Origin: Mesorhizobium mediterraneum
GTDB taxonomy: Bacteria > Pseudomonadota > Alphaproteobacteria > Rhizobiales > Rhizobiaceae
Length of the DNA stretch: 64,000 nt
Assembly: GCF_002284565.1 (NCBI RefSeq)
Contig: NZ_NPKI01000025.1
Span: 1-64,000, forward strand
Direction: 5' to 3'
The notes beneath the pieces are model-generated. The model worked only from the letters and a program-made list of their open reading frames with translations, did no database searches and had not been told where the DNA came from. Position numbers and translations under genes: made by a program. Shown in pieces: positions 54,517 to 63,676 of the stretch; position 1 is the first letter of the stretch; every line of letters begins with the position of its first letter.

Positions 54517-55317
54517 ATGTTTTTCAAGACAATATTCTGCATAATATGCCTTCTAACGTCTTGGCCGGCGATAGCGCAGACGCAGGCTCCGTTCAGGCTT
54601 TTCGAGGCTATGAACTTCGCCGGCGGGCCCGATTTTCGTTCGTTCGGCTTCGAGTACCTGAGGATCGTGGACCCTCATGTTCTGGGACCGGACGTTCCCG
54701 ACGCTGGCCAAGTGCAGCAAGCGCTGGCAATGCCGAGGAGTAACGAATATCTGAATATCGACATTGAAAGCTGGCCCTTGGAGGGCCCGGATCAAGCGTC
54801 GTCCATCGCGAAATATCAGAAGACGCTCAGCGCCTTCAGAGAGTCAGACCCGAGCGTCAAGCTCGGCCTTTATGCTGTCTTGCCGCTCAGGGATCATTGG
54901 AGAGCGATCGGCCACCAGGGCGCCGTTGCACTGGACGATTGGAAGCAGCAAAACACCAAGATCGGGTCCGCCCTCGTCCCTTATGTCGATGCGCTATTTC
55001 CCTCCCTGTATACATTTTACGGCGACAAGGACGCCTGGGTGGCCTATGCACGGGCCAATATCGGGGAAGCACGAAGGATTTCACAAGGGAAGCCGGTCTA
55101 CTGCTTTCTGTGGCCGCAGTTTCATAAGACCTTGGCCTTTCTGCCAGGCGATCTCTGGTATACCCAACTGGACACTTGCAGGAAGCTGGCTGACGGTATC
55201 GTTCTATGGGGTACCATCGGCAGCAATTCCCCTTATCGGCCAGCGAAATGGGATGAAAAAGCGGAGTGGTGGCAAGCTACCTTGAGATTCCTGAACGAGC
55301 TTGACAAGGCTCCATAG
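54517..55317 (+). CDS. Secreted GH56 (hyaluronidase)-like protein
   Basis: A 266-residue protein with a signal peptide (cleavage after residue 20, PAIA). Its motifs follow those of animal and venom GH56 hyaluronidases in order: NIDIESW with D82 and E84 at the position of the catalytic Asp-x-Glu (animal form IDWEEW), DALFPSLYTF at 158-167 (animal ALYPSIY), KPVYCFLWPQF at 192-202, and ADGIVLWGT at 225-233 (animal ASGIVIWGT). The protein is shorter than animal enzymes. It stands alone on the plus strand between minus-strand operons. A periplasmic or secreted glycosidase acting on the local polysaccharide is inferred. Confidence 0.75.
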   Translation: MFFKTIFCIICLLTSWPAIAQTQAPFRLFEAMNFAGGPDFRSFGFEYLRIVDPHVLGPDVPDAGQVQQALAMPRSNEYLNIDIESWPLEGPDQASSIAKYQKTLSAFRESDPSVKLGLYAVLPLRDHWRAIGHQGAVALDDWKQQNTKIGSALVPYVDALFPSLYTFYGDKDAWVAYARANIGEARRISQGKPVYCFLWPQFHKTLAFLPGDLWYTQLDTCRKLADGIVLWGTIGSNSPYRPAKWDEKAEWWQATLRFLNELDKAP

Positions 55318-55385
55318 TGGCGGGTCAACGTATCGCCGGCTCATGTCCGGTGCATACCGGTTTTCGAGCGGGCTATGGCGTCCGG

Positions 55386-56615
55386 TTATCCGGCCCTGAT
55401 GGGTGCTCCAAACCGGGCATATGAGCGCGACATCATGCGTCGGTGTGCCCACAAATCAAACGACCTCATGGCGTTGACGCGGAAGATCATGACCGTAACG
55501 ACAATCCAAAGGAACGCTGCACCCCAGAGCGATCCGGAAAATTGGGCTCCGACGATGGCTTGCGTGGTCAAAAGCGGCAGGAGCGCCAAGCGCCTGTCGG
55601 CCAAAAACTTTACCGCCTTTGCTACCTTCACGAAAACCGGAACGAATATCGCCATGCCGAGAAGCCCCATGGCTTGAAGGATCTCCATGAACATATTGTG
55701 CGGATATCCGTACAAAGGCAGTTGCGTCCCGTATCCAAACAATGGGTTTTGCTGAAAGAGCTCCCACGACAATGCAATCGATCCAAGACGGCTCGTTGTT
55801 GAAGTGTCTTTTCCAATCGCCGTCAAATGGAACTTATCCAGCAACGGCGTTATGTCCGTGACCGCCAACACCAACACTGCGCCCGTAAGAAACAACAGAC
55901 ACATCATCATGGTCATGAATTTGGGACGGAGCATGGGAAGCAAAATGGCGCAACATGCCAAGGCGACAATCGGACCGCGAGCAGCAGCCAGATAAATGGC
56001 GGCTGCCGAGGTGACGATTACAGCAATAATTGCGATCTTCAGAATTTTTCTTTGGGGAATTCTTATCAGCGTGTACGAGGCGATAAGTGTAGTCACACCG
56101 GCGTGACCAATGGAAATAGGGTTCAACCGCGCGAAATGGACTCGGTCCGTACTATCGATCAGCACGGCATTGGAGCCACTATATTGAAGCCAAACGATGC
56201 CCGCCACGCTCAATGCCCCAACAGCAAAAAGAGCCCACGCCACGTTGATCTCCGACCATCTGTTCGTCGACAGGCCCAGAAAAGCCGCGGGCACGATCGA
56301 AGTGATGATGGCAAATACAAGATCGTCCCTCGCCTTAGCGATCTCGGAAGCGTCAATGCCAAGCTTCAGCAGGTAAAGTCCGACGAAAGACAATAACCAT
56401 ACGTCCCCGAACCGCCAGGCTTTCTGCCGGTCTGAAAACAAAAAAGACAGCCCACAGAGGCAAACTACCAGAAGCCGAAAGGCGATCGAAAGCCTCTCAT
56501 CTTCTCGTCCGGTCACAGATGAAAGGAGCCCGACCAACGGATAACCGGCAAGCGCCAGAGCAAAGCTCCACGCCCACAAATCCTTGTAAATCGGGACGGG
56601 TTTGCTGACATGCAT
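55386..56615 (-). CDS. O-antigen ligase / polymerase family membrane protein
   Basis: A 409-residue polytopic membrane protein with some ten to eleven hydrophobic segments. The Wzy_C region is shown by AARGPIVALACCAILL, the FGYGTQLPLYGYPHNMFMEI segment with the conserved His, and the closing AMGLLGMAIF. It is third of its kind in the window. It lies last in the right-hand minus-strand group, 172 bases after the glycosyltransferase gene, and converges with the GH56-like gene. Ligase or polymerase cannot be decided from sequence. Confidence 0.87.
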   Translation of the reverse strand: MHVSKPVPIYKDLWAWSFALALAGYPLVGLLSSVTGREDERLSIAFRLLVVCLCGLSFLFSDRQKAWRFGDVWLLSFVGLYLLKLGIDASEIAKARDDLVFAIITSIVPAAFLGLSTNRWSEINVAWALFAVGALSVAGIVWLQYSGSNAVLIDSTDRVHFARLNPISIGHAGVTTLIASYTLIRIPQRKILKIAIIAVIVTSAAAIYLAAARGPIVALACCAILLPMLRPKFMTMMMCLLFLTGAVLVLAVTDITPLLDKFHLTAIGKDTSTTSRLGSIALSWELFQQNPLFGYGTQLPLYGYPHNMFMEILQAMGLLGMAIFVPVFVKVAKAVKFLADRRLALLPLLTTQAIVGAQFSGSLWGAAFLWIVVTVMIFRVNAMRSFDLWAHRRMMSRSYARFGAPIRAG

Positions 56616-56787
56616 AACGATAATGGCACCTTTGAAACAGCAAGATCGATACCATGTCTCTTCCAGTCAAGACAATGGGTTGGCGCTGGCCACCCAATGC
56701 GCGTCGCCCAAAAGCCCGCTCTCGGGTCATAGCCGCTGCACACAGAGCGTCCCATCGCTATTGATCGCTAAACGACGGAATCCTCCG

Positions 56788-57864
56788 CTATGTCAGTTCG
56801 AGAAACCGCTCAAATTGTCGCTGCTTGCTGTATTCTTCACGGATTGCGCGGTGACCGGCCCAACCGATCCCGTCCCAGTTCCCGCTGTCCAATTGCCGTG
56901 CGATTTTTTCTGATGCGTCCTGCGGGTGCTCATAAACTGCCATGGTTTGCCCATCGTACATCGGCGCTGGATAGTTACCGGAATCGGAAACCAGCAGAGC
57001 CCCGGCACCCAAGGTTTCGAAACAGCGCATATTGCCACGGTCAGGGCCTGCCATGTCGATTGAGGCGTTGACCACGACCTTGGCTCTTCCAAGCTGCGCG
57101 TACATAGAGCGACCGAATACGGGAGGCGCACTGACCTCGCGGATCGCAGGCGGGCGCCGCACCGCTCTCAGGGGACCGAACCAGCCAAGCGGCGTTTCGG
57201 CCAGCGGTGTATAGCGTGATAGATCCAAATGGAAAACAACCCGGCGGCGGCTGGAAAGACCTGCAACAGCTTCCAATATCTGCCGCCGGCGCTGGTGATG
57301 GCGACTGTAACCACCGAAGAACAGGACATCGATGTCCCTGTCCCGATTTGCGGCGACGGTATCGAGCTCCGGATCATGAGCGGGGAAAAAGTGAGCCGTC
57401 CTGGCGCCCTGCTCCTCCCAAAGTTGTCGCATGGACGGAAAATTGCAAAGCACGAGATCATAACCTGAAAAGTCAATCTTGCCTGGTGCGGCGCGCCAGG
57501 CAATCTTTCGTTTCACATGTCCTGGCAAGCGGCGCACAAAGGTGGCGTCGTAGCGAAATGGATCGAGATTGTAGAAGACATCTGTCTTGTGGTGCTCGAT
57601 CTGAGCAAGCAGAATGTCGGCCAGCGGCGTATCTTGGCCCAGCCCGTTTTCGCGCGCCCAAGCCCGCTGCAGTGATTCGTCGTCGCCGTTCGTAAAGAAT
57701 GCCTCCGGGCTACGCCCGAGTATCGGCAAGAGAATGTGTGCCGCCCCGTAGCGATCGTTCAGAAACACTTCCTTCTGCTGCTCGAATCCCCTGGCCTGCC
57801 CGACGAGGTCAGCAAGCCGGGGCCGATAGCTTGGGTTGAGCCCAGAATTTTGAAAAAGTCGCAT
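56788..57864 (-). CDS. Glycosyltransferase (GT1/CgeB-like, GT-B)
   Basis: A 358-residue protein with a GT-B donor domain: VLFFGGYSRHHQRR opens the C-terminal half, and MRCFETLGAGALLVSD is the conserved donor-binding region of the Glyco_trans_1_2/CgeB type, followed by YEHPQDA. The N-terminal half is poorly conserved. It is 10 bases after a methyltransferase gene, so the two are co-translated. Donor and acceptor are unknown. Confidence 0.82.
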   Translation of the reverse strand: MRLFQNSGLNPSYRPRLADLVGQARGFEQQKEVFLNDRYGAAHILLPILGRSPEAFFTNGDDESLQRAWARENGLGQDTPLADILLAQIEHHKTDVFYNLDPFRYDATFVRRLPGHVKRKIAWRAAPGKIDFSGYDLVLCNFPSMRQLWEEQGARTAHFFPAHDPELDTVAANRDRDIDVLFFGGYSRHHQRRRQILEAVAGLSSRRRVVFHLDLSRYTPLAETPLGWFGPLRAVRRPPAIREVSAPPVFGRSMYAQLGRAKVVVNASIDMAGPDRGNMRCFETLGAGALLVSDSGNYPAPMYDGQTMAVYEHPQDASEKIARQLDSGNWDGIGWAGHRAIREEYSKQRQFERFLELT

Positions 57865-57874
57865 GGCCTCGTTC

Positions 57875-58618
57875 TTACTGGTGAGTGGGTTTTGTAGCGC
57901 TGATGACGAAGCCGGAACAGAACATGCGCCAGTTCAGGGCCGCGCAAAGATTCTCGAACAGAGCGACGGAAAGATAGGCGGGTAAAAAGAACGCAAAGTA
58001 ATCGCTGGCGCGGTAAAATGACATGACGTCGACCCGCTCAAATCCTTGGTCGCGAAACAGCTTCGCCATGTCCGAAGGAGAGCAATGGTCAAAAAAGGCC
58101 GGGTAGCCGGTAACACCGACGGCAGACGGCCTAAGGTGCGGGATCAGCCATTTTTGCATAACCGGTCCGACGAGCCGCAATGCCACCGAATAGGGGTGCC
58201 ATTTCGATGGGATGTAGTGGTGCATCACGCCCCCCGGCCGTAGCGCCAAAAACATCGAACGCGCCGCCGCCTTGTTGTCCGGTATATGCTCCATCAATGT
58301 GATCGAAATCAGCATGCCGGCCTCGACATCGACTGGCCGCTCAATCGACTGGACGACAAATCGATCATAGATGCGATAGCAGTCTGGCTTCTCCTCGATG
58401 TCGAGCCCGATATAGGTAAAATCAGCACTCCGCTTGAGGAGTGGCCGGTCAATCCCGCCGACTTCGAGGATCGCCGACGGCCTTAGGCGCGCAACATCGT
58501 CAGCGATACGCCGTTCAAGTTCTTCCTTGTAGGATGGCGCACCGAAGATTCGGGGAAAACGGCGTTCGAGCCATGCTGCAGCATTCCTGTTCCAGCCAAT
58601 AAATGTCTTGAGAATCAC
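57875..58618 (-). CDS. Class I SAM-dependent methyltransferase
   Basis: A 247-residue protein with a SAM-binding region (SAILEVGGIDRPLL, then YIGLDIEE) and LISITLMEHIPDNKAA, typical of Methyltransf_11/23 enzymes in glycan loci. A hydrophobic C terminus (YFAFFLPAYLSVALF) suggests membrane association. It precedes the CgeB-like glycosyltransferase by ten bases and follows the other methyltransferase after a 261-base spacer with no feature I could support. Confidence 0.85.
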   Translation of the reverse strand: MILKTFIGWNRNAAAWLERRFPRIFGAPSYKEELERRIADDVARLRPSAILEVGGIDRPLLKRSADFTYIGLDIEEKPDCYRIYDRFVVQSIERPVDVEAGMLISITLMEHIPDNKAAARSMFLALRPGGVMHHYIPSKWHPYSVALRLVGPVMQKWLIPHLRPSAVGVTGYPAFFDHCSPSDMAKLFRDQGFERVDVMSFYRASDYFAFFLPAYLSVALFENLCAALNWRMFCSGFVISATKPTHQ

Positions 58619-58879
58619 CGTATCCCTTTTCTGCCAATCGGTCGTACCGCGGATAGCTGCTTCCTAGTGGATATGGCATAGCCAGCTGCACCACGAGATT
58701 CGCCCCATTTCTCCAACCCGATGAAGGTGGCGCCTCTCGCGCAATTCGATTTCTGGATGCCGGTCAAGAATGAAACGAAGCGTTGTCGTGTCTCTCTTCT
58801 GTGCGCCGGATGACGAAATCGAGCCTGACAGCTCTCGGCGACACCGGTTGCAGGCACAATATTCGGCGGTCCTGTATTT

Positions 58880-59632
58880 TTAGCCTCCCCCCGAAGACGG
58901 TGGGGCTGATACTTTTTCGGCTATTAGAAGATAACCCATCGGCATGCTCTCGCGAGTCGCAAGCCCCAATTTCTTGACAGGCGGCAATGCCCGCATCAGG
59001 CTGGTCAGCCAATAGACCGAACTGGCAATCCGGGGCCGAGACGCCACCGCCTTCGTGGCAAGATCGGAAATAACATCTGTGACGCCGCCGTAGGACGACA
59101 ACTCGATTGTGCTTAGGCCCGCCTTCATCGTCATCCGCTCCAAGGCGAAGCGGGTGTAGCGATGATAATCGTGGGGAACCTCGTGCAGCCAGTAAAAAAA
59201 CGGCACGCCGATTATCAACTTACCACCAGGCCTCAAAGCCCGGGCTGCACTGTCGAACAAGGCCTGCGGCGTATGCAGATGTTCGATAACGTCGCTGGCG
59301 ATGACCGTGTCGAAACTCCCTTGCTCCAGGACCAATTGCTCGTTGAGGTCCGCGAAAAGGTCGACGTAGGCGGCGCCATGGGTGCTGCCCGGCCAATCGA
59401 CACAGAAGACATCACTGACATGCTCGCGATAGATCCCGTAAAGCGGAACGGCACCACAGCCCAAATCGACAAGACGACCCTTGGCATGAGTAGCGATCGC
59501 CGCGGCATAGACGGACGCCAATCGATCGGCGATCAATCGCGACCGCGCCGGTACCTCCTTGCGGTTCGAGCGCCAAACGCCCTTGCCGGTCCGTTCGAAC
59601 TTAGTAGGCTTCCACTGCTCGGCATTCTTCAT
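58880..59632 (-). CDS. Class I SAM-dependent methyltransferase
   Basis: A 250-residue protein with motif I VDLGCGAVPLYGIY, the acidic VDWPGS, and VIASDVIEHLHTPQALFDS. RALRPGGKLIIGVPFFYWLHEVPHDYHRYT is typical of Methyltransf_11 enzymes near glycosyltransferases. Its ATG overlaps the stop of the GT4 gene as ATGA. It probably methylates a sugar of the polymer or its terminus. It is not closely similar in sequence to the neighbouring methyltransferases. Confidence 0.87.
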   Translation of the reverse strand: MKNAEQWKPTKFERTGKGVWRSNRKEVPARSRLIADRLASVYAAAIATHAKGRLVDLGCGAVPLYGIYREHVSDVFCVDWPGSTHGAAYVDLFADLNEQLVLEQGSFDTVIASDVIEHLHTPQALFDSAARALRPGGKLIIGVPFFYWLHEVPHDYHRYTRFALERMTMKAGLSTIELSSYGGVTDVISDLATKAVASRPRIASSVYWLTSLMRALPPVKKLGLATRESMPMGYLLIAEKVSAPPSSGGG

Positions 59633-60801
59633 TGAACCTGGCCCTCAGCGAAGTCGAGAGGTTCCGCAATTGTCGGCAGCATCATGGCGTGTCGAAGGCG
59701 ATCGCGCGTGTGCCGTTGGGTGAAATGATCCAGCACGCGCTGGCGCCCGGCATCCCCCATCTTGGCAGCACGGTGAGGCTCTGCCAGGAGACTAGCAAGC
59801 GCCTCTGCCATGCTTTCGATATCGTGTTCTTCCACAAGTATGCCAGTCTTACCATCGACAACGGCCTCTGGAATGCCGCTGTGACGTGTCGCCACAACGG
59901 GAAGCGCGCTCGCCATGGCCTCCAGGATCGATACCGGCAGGCCTTCCATATCTCCATTGCGAGCCGTCACTGAATGCTGCACGAAAATAGCAGCGTCCTG
60001 CATCATGCCCTGAACATATTCTATGCTTCGAGAGCCGTGAAAAATGACACGATCCGACAAATTCTCCTGCTCCACCAACGCCTTGGATCGCGCCATCAAG
60101 GGCCCATCCCCAACGAAATCGAGCTGCGCCTCGGGAAACTTTGAAGCGATCCGGGCGAACGCCTCGATCGCGAGGTGCGGTGATTTCTTTTCAACGAACC
60201 GCCCAACGAAAAGGAGCCGACCGCTTTCGCGCTTCGATGGTGTGAAGCGCTCGGGCAAAACTCCACACGGACTGACGTGGAGTTTCTCATTCGGACAGCC
60301 GATTTGACTCAGACGGTCGGCGATGAAACGCGATGGCGTGATGATGCCGTCAACAATGGCGAACAGACGCCGGTAGCGACGTCGCCATAGTTGCTTCCTG
60401 GGCATCACGGTTGAATCCGCCCCATGGGCGTGGGCGTACAACCGCACGCCGGCGCGGCGACAAGCGGGAGCGAACAGCGCGCCCATCGTAAGATACTCGA
60501 CAAGGGCGGCATCCACCTTGTGGGCCTTCAAGAATTCGACAACCCGGTCCTCATCGCTCCGCGACATTCCCTCACGCACATACGCAAGCCAGCCCAGACG
60601 CGCCACATTGACAATGCGGCTGTGTAGTCGGCTAAGCGGTGACAGCCGCGGGACCCCGGAAAGAACTGGATAACCGAATTGATCGGCACCATCGGGCTCC
60701 TGACAGATGAGCACAGTCCTGCCGGGCGCGAGATGGCGAACATGATCACGGATAAATGTTTCAGAAGGCGTGTTGAAGAATTGCGAAATGACAGCAATCA
60801 T
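59629..60801 (-). CDS. Family 4 glycosyltransferase (GT-B)
   Basis: A 390-residue GT4 enzyme from the ATG at 60801, which overlaps the pyruvyl transferase stop as ATGA; the open frame upstream lies within that gene. ISQFFNTPSETFI at the N terminus and, in the donor domain, LLFVGRFVEKKSPHLAIEAF, FVGDGPL and PVSILEAMASALPVVAT with the Glu-x7-Glu pattern identify the family (WcaL/AmsK-like). It is the third gene of the set wzx, pyruvyl transferase, GT4, methyltransferase, all coupled by overlaps. Confidence 0.92.
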   Translation of the reverse strand: MIAVISQFFNTPSETFIRDHVRHLAPGRTVLICQEPDGADQFGYPVLSGVPRLSPLSRLHSRIVNVARLGWLAYVREGMSRSDEDRVVEFLKAHKVDAALVEYLTMGALFAPACRRAGVRLYAHAHGADSTVMPRKQLWRRRYRRLFAIVDGIITPSRFIADRLSQIGCPNEKLHVSPCGVLPERFTPSKRESGRLLFVGRFVEKKSPHLAIEAFARIASKFPEAQLDFVGDGPLMARSKALVEQENLSDRVIFHGSRSIEYVQGMMQDAAIFVQHSVTARNGDMEGLPVSILEAMASALPVVATRHSGIPEAVVDGKTGILVEEHDIESMAEALASLLAEPHRAAKMGDAGRQRVLDHFTQRHTRDRLRHAMMLPTIAEPLDFAEGQVQ

Positions 60802-62126
60802 GGGGATACTGCCTCCATCTGCAACTCCACCGGTGCAAATCTGTTTTTGAGAATACCAACCGTGGATAAAGCACTGTCGCGGAGCGCAAGGGTTCCCCGC
60901 AGCGATCTTTCCGCTATCGATTCCTGGTTTTGCCACCAGCGCTCAGCGAGATTGCGAAAACCATCCGGCTCAATCTTATCGATGAAAGTAACGTAGTCCT
61001 CCAAATCAAGTGATCGAAAAAGATCTGCTGTTTTCCTCTCATAGCAAATCGGCAAGACTGGAAGGCCGCGACACAAACTCAGAATGCACATGTGCATGCG
61101 TGTGCATATGGCGCCATCGAATTCGCCAATTTTACGAAGCAATGTTTCGGTGTCCCTGAACTGCAAATCAATGACTACGCTGTTTCGCACGTGCTCCGGC
61201 AGATACTTCAAGACGTCGCGCGCCGCGTCCGAGTCGTTGAAGCGATACTCGGGAATCCCTTGGCAGGTCGAAATAAATGTCACTTCGGCCCCGACTTCTT
61301 CCACGAACCACGCGGTCGCTCGGGCTACCGATTGATGGTATTTCGCGCGGCCGACCTCAGAATCTCGTTCCCCAAAATCCGCCCACGGCCGAACTGAAAC
61401 GGCGATTCTCGGCCGCCGTCCCGGCTTCGCAACCTGCGACGCTGCGCGCCGTCTCTCGATCTCGTCCTGGTCCGTCAGAATGAATACGCAGTCTGCCACT
61501 TCCTCAATATTATCCGCATGTCCGACAAGCTCTTTCGCGAAAGCCATGGATTTCCGGTCTCTGACCAGTATGAGAGGGCTTTTTCTCAGAATCTCCGCAA
61601 GTCGGTGAAAAATGCGATCGTCGCCGAATGGACCCATCGATTGCGTAAAAAAAATGGGCGGCTTTCCAAGATAGACGTCTCTCTCATATTCCGGCAGCCG
61701 ATGGGAAACCGACCCTCGGTGTTTCTTTGAAAGGTACGTGCCGCCGGTCGAAATAATGAGATCTGCCGCAATGTACTCTCGTAAGGCTCGAGCAACTTGG
61801 CCTCCGTACCCAAGGTATTTCAACCAGCTCAAATGCCGCTCTATAAAGATCATGGCGATCAGAATTGAATAAACTGAATTTAATTCCAGCCGTCCCTTTG
61901 TCAGCCTATTCAGCAACCTAATATATTTGCTCTTGTGAAGCTGTGCAGAAGGAAAGCAAACAAAGGTGTTTCCCGGATAGTACCGTTTGGCGACCTGCGC
62001 ATCCATGTCCGCAAAAACGATCTCGATATCGTCTCCGAACGCGGCTTTAAGAATCCGTTTTGTCGCGACCTGGATCGCAGCGTCTCCGCCGTTCAAAAAA
62101 ACCGTGGTTTCGACGATGATTTTCAA
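60798..62126 (-). CDS. Polysaccharide pyruvyl transferase family protein
   Basis: A protein of about 442 residues of PF04230, which adds pyruvate ketals to exopolysaccharide sugars from phosphoenolpyruvate. Family segments include NGGDAAIQVATKRIL at the N terminus, FFTQSMGPFGD, LILVRDRKS and, near the C terminus, GAICTRMHMCILSL with the conserved RMH. The start is a TTG at 62126 overlapping the wzx stop as TTGA; the ORF extends a further 19 codons inside wzx. Composition is somewhat AT-rich. Pyruvylation of the polymer is inferred; some members act in other ways. Confidence 0.87.
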   Translation of the reverse strand: MKIIVETTVFLNGGDAAIQVATKRILKAAFGDDIEIVFADMDAQVAKRYYPGNTFVCFPSAQLHKSKYIRLLNRLTKGRLELNSVYSILIAMIFIERHLSWLKYLGYGGQVARALREYIAADLIISTGGTYLSKKHRGSVSHRLPEYERDVYLGKPPIFFTQSMGPFGDDRIFHRLAEILRKSPLILVRDRKSMAFAKELVGHADNIEEVADCVFILTDQDEIERRRAASQVAKPGRRPRIAVSVRPWADFGERDSEVGRAKYHQSVARATAWFVEEVGAEVTFISTCQGIPEYRFNDSDAARDVLKYLPEHVRNSVVIDLQFRDTETLLRKIGEFDGAICTRMHMCILSLCRGLPVLPICYERKTADLFRSLDLEDYVTFIDKIEPDGFRNLAERWWQNQESIAERSLRGTLALRDSALSTVGILKNRFAPVELQMEAVSP

Positions 62127-63676
62127 TGCTTTAGATCCTCTGGATGGACGTCTTTGTCTAGAAAGAGCCGCATGTCCTCCCACATGGAACCGGCGAAACG
62201 ATATGGAGCAACAACAAAAGCTCCATAGATTAACATCGTGCTGATAGTCTTTAAGACGAGGCCGCCCTCGGTCAGCATAGACAGGGCGTTAAATGAAGTT
62301 CCGACCGACTCCCCGAGAATAAAGAGCGCGACGATCGCAATATAAGAAAAGAAGAATAGGCTCGATGCCTTCACAAGATCCTTGAATCTCAGCTCTGTAC
62401 CTCTTGTCGCATAAAGCCAGAGTACCGGGGTGAACACCCAAGACGTTATGCACCACGCGACAGCGACTCCCGGAGCCCCCCATTGAATGGCGAACAGGAA
62501 GAGCGCAAATCGGATTAACGAAGAGAAGATGGAAAATACAAACAACTCGCGCGCTCGACCCAAAGAGATCAGCGCCCAACCACCAAACTGACCGGAAATA
62601 CTCGTGATGAGGGACAACGAGAGTATCGCCAAAATAGTACCAGACTTTGACCAGTTTTCTCCATAAACGATCTCTACGATTTCTTGCGCATTGATCGTAA
62701 TGAGAATGCACAATATCGTGTTTATCATGAGTGTAAGCCGCATGGCGCTGAGATAGGTTCTAGCCCATTTGTCGGGTTGGGTTTGAAGGCGGCTCAGCAT
62801 CGGAATGATAACCGAGCCAATTGGTCCGCTTATAAGCGTCATCGGCAGCATGAACAGTGAGTAAGCGCGGGTGTAGAATCCGAGTTCGTTGGGACCGGAT
62901 TTCCAGCCGACCAGCACGTTGTCGGATTGGCGGTTAATGTAGTTTGTGAACTGGGATCCACTGTAATTGATCCCAAAACTAATGGCCGATCGTGCATTCC
63001 TCCAATTGGCGACCCTGGTCGGTCGCCAAGGTGACAGTACCCACTGGCCAGTCGTGCCAACAAGAGCCGTCGTGAGCGTCGCCCCGGCGAGCGACCAGTA
63101 TTCGAAGTGCCAACCCCAGGCCATTGCAACACCGACAGCACATCCACACACGAGGCTGCCAAGATTTACACTATGCAGCGACATCCAACGCATGTGTCGA
63201 ATTAATAGCGCCTTGTGCTGCGCACCGGCCGCTGTGATCGGGATGGCGATCGCCAGAATTAAGACAAGGTGAAAAACGCGAGGGTCATTGAAAAGCCAGG
63301 TCGCGACCGGCGCCATCAGCCACGCCAGCGGCATCAGACCGAAACCGACGCCAAGATTGACGAAAAATAACGCGCTGACGGTGTCGTGATCAACCTCCTT
63401 GCGCTGGACAGTCACCATGGACAGACCCAAGTCGGCGAAGACTCCGACAAACGCCGTGACGGACGCCGCCATGGCCACCAGACCGAAGTCATCGGGTTGC
63501 AGCAACCGCGCCATTAGCGCCATGTAGCCGACCTGTGTAAGAAGAATCAAAGCCTGAGCGCAGAGGGCTATGACCCCCCCAGATGCCGTGCGTCTCCCGA
63601 GATCGCGCGTCAGATGCTCGCTGCTTAGCACAGAGCTTTTTGACGTATCAGAACGACCGGACGGAGCCTTCGTCAC
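62123..63676 (-). CDS. wzx: Polysaccharide flippase (Wzx, MOP superfamily)
   Basis: Moves undecaprenyl-linked repeat units across the inner membrane. The 517-residue protein has twelve or more hydrophobic segments and the N-terminal MARLLQPDDFGLVAMAASV segment typical of PST-family flippases; ADLGLSMVTVQRKEV and INRQSDNVLVG follow. The start is a GTG at 63676 with no strong ribosome site and no ATG nearby. It opens the right-hand operon. Together with a Wzy candidate and the BY-kinase it supports a Wzx/Wzy pathway in addition to the ABC exporter. Confidence 0.9.
   Translation of the reverse strand: MTKAPSGRSDTSKSSVLSSEHLTRDLGRRTASGGVIALCAQALILLTQVGYMALMARLLQPDDFGLVAMAASVTAFVGVFADLGLSMVTVQRKEVDHDTVSALFFVNLGVGFGLMPLAWLMAPVATWLFNDPRVFHLVLILAIAIPITAAGAQHKALLIRHMRWMSLHSVNLGSLVCGCAVGVAMAWGWHFEYWSLAGATLTTALVGTTGQWVLSPWRPTRVANWRNARSAISFGINYSGSQFTNYINRQSDNVLVGWKSGPNELGFYTRAYSLFMLPMTLISGPIGSVIIPMLSRLQTQPDKWARTYLSAMRLTLMINTILCILITINAQEIVEIVYGENWSKSGTILAILSLSLITSISGQFGGWALISLGRARELFVFSIFSSLIRFALFLFAIQWGAPGVAVAWCITSWVFTPVLWLYATRGTELRFKDLVKASSLFFFSYIAIVALFILGESVGTSFNALSMLTEGGLVLKTISTMLIYGAFVVAPYRFAGSMWEDMRLFLDKDVHPEDLKH

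Noticed and set aside
58619..58879. A small gene or remnant between the two methyltransferases.
   Set aside because: Several minus-strand frames are partly open, but none gives a recognisable family or a ribosome site.
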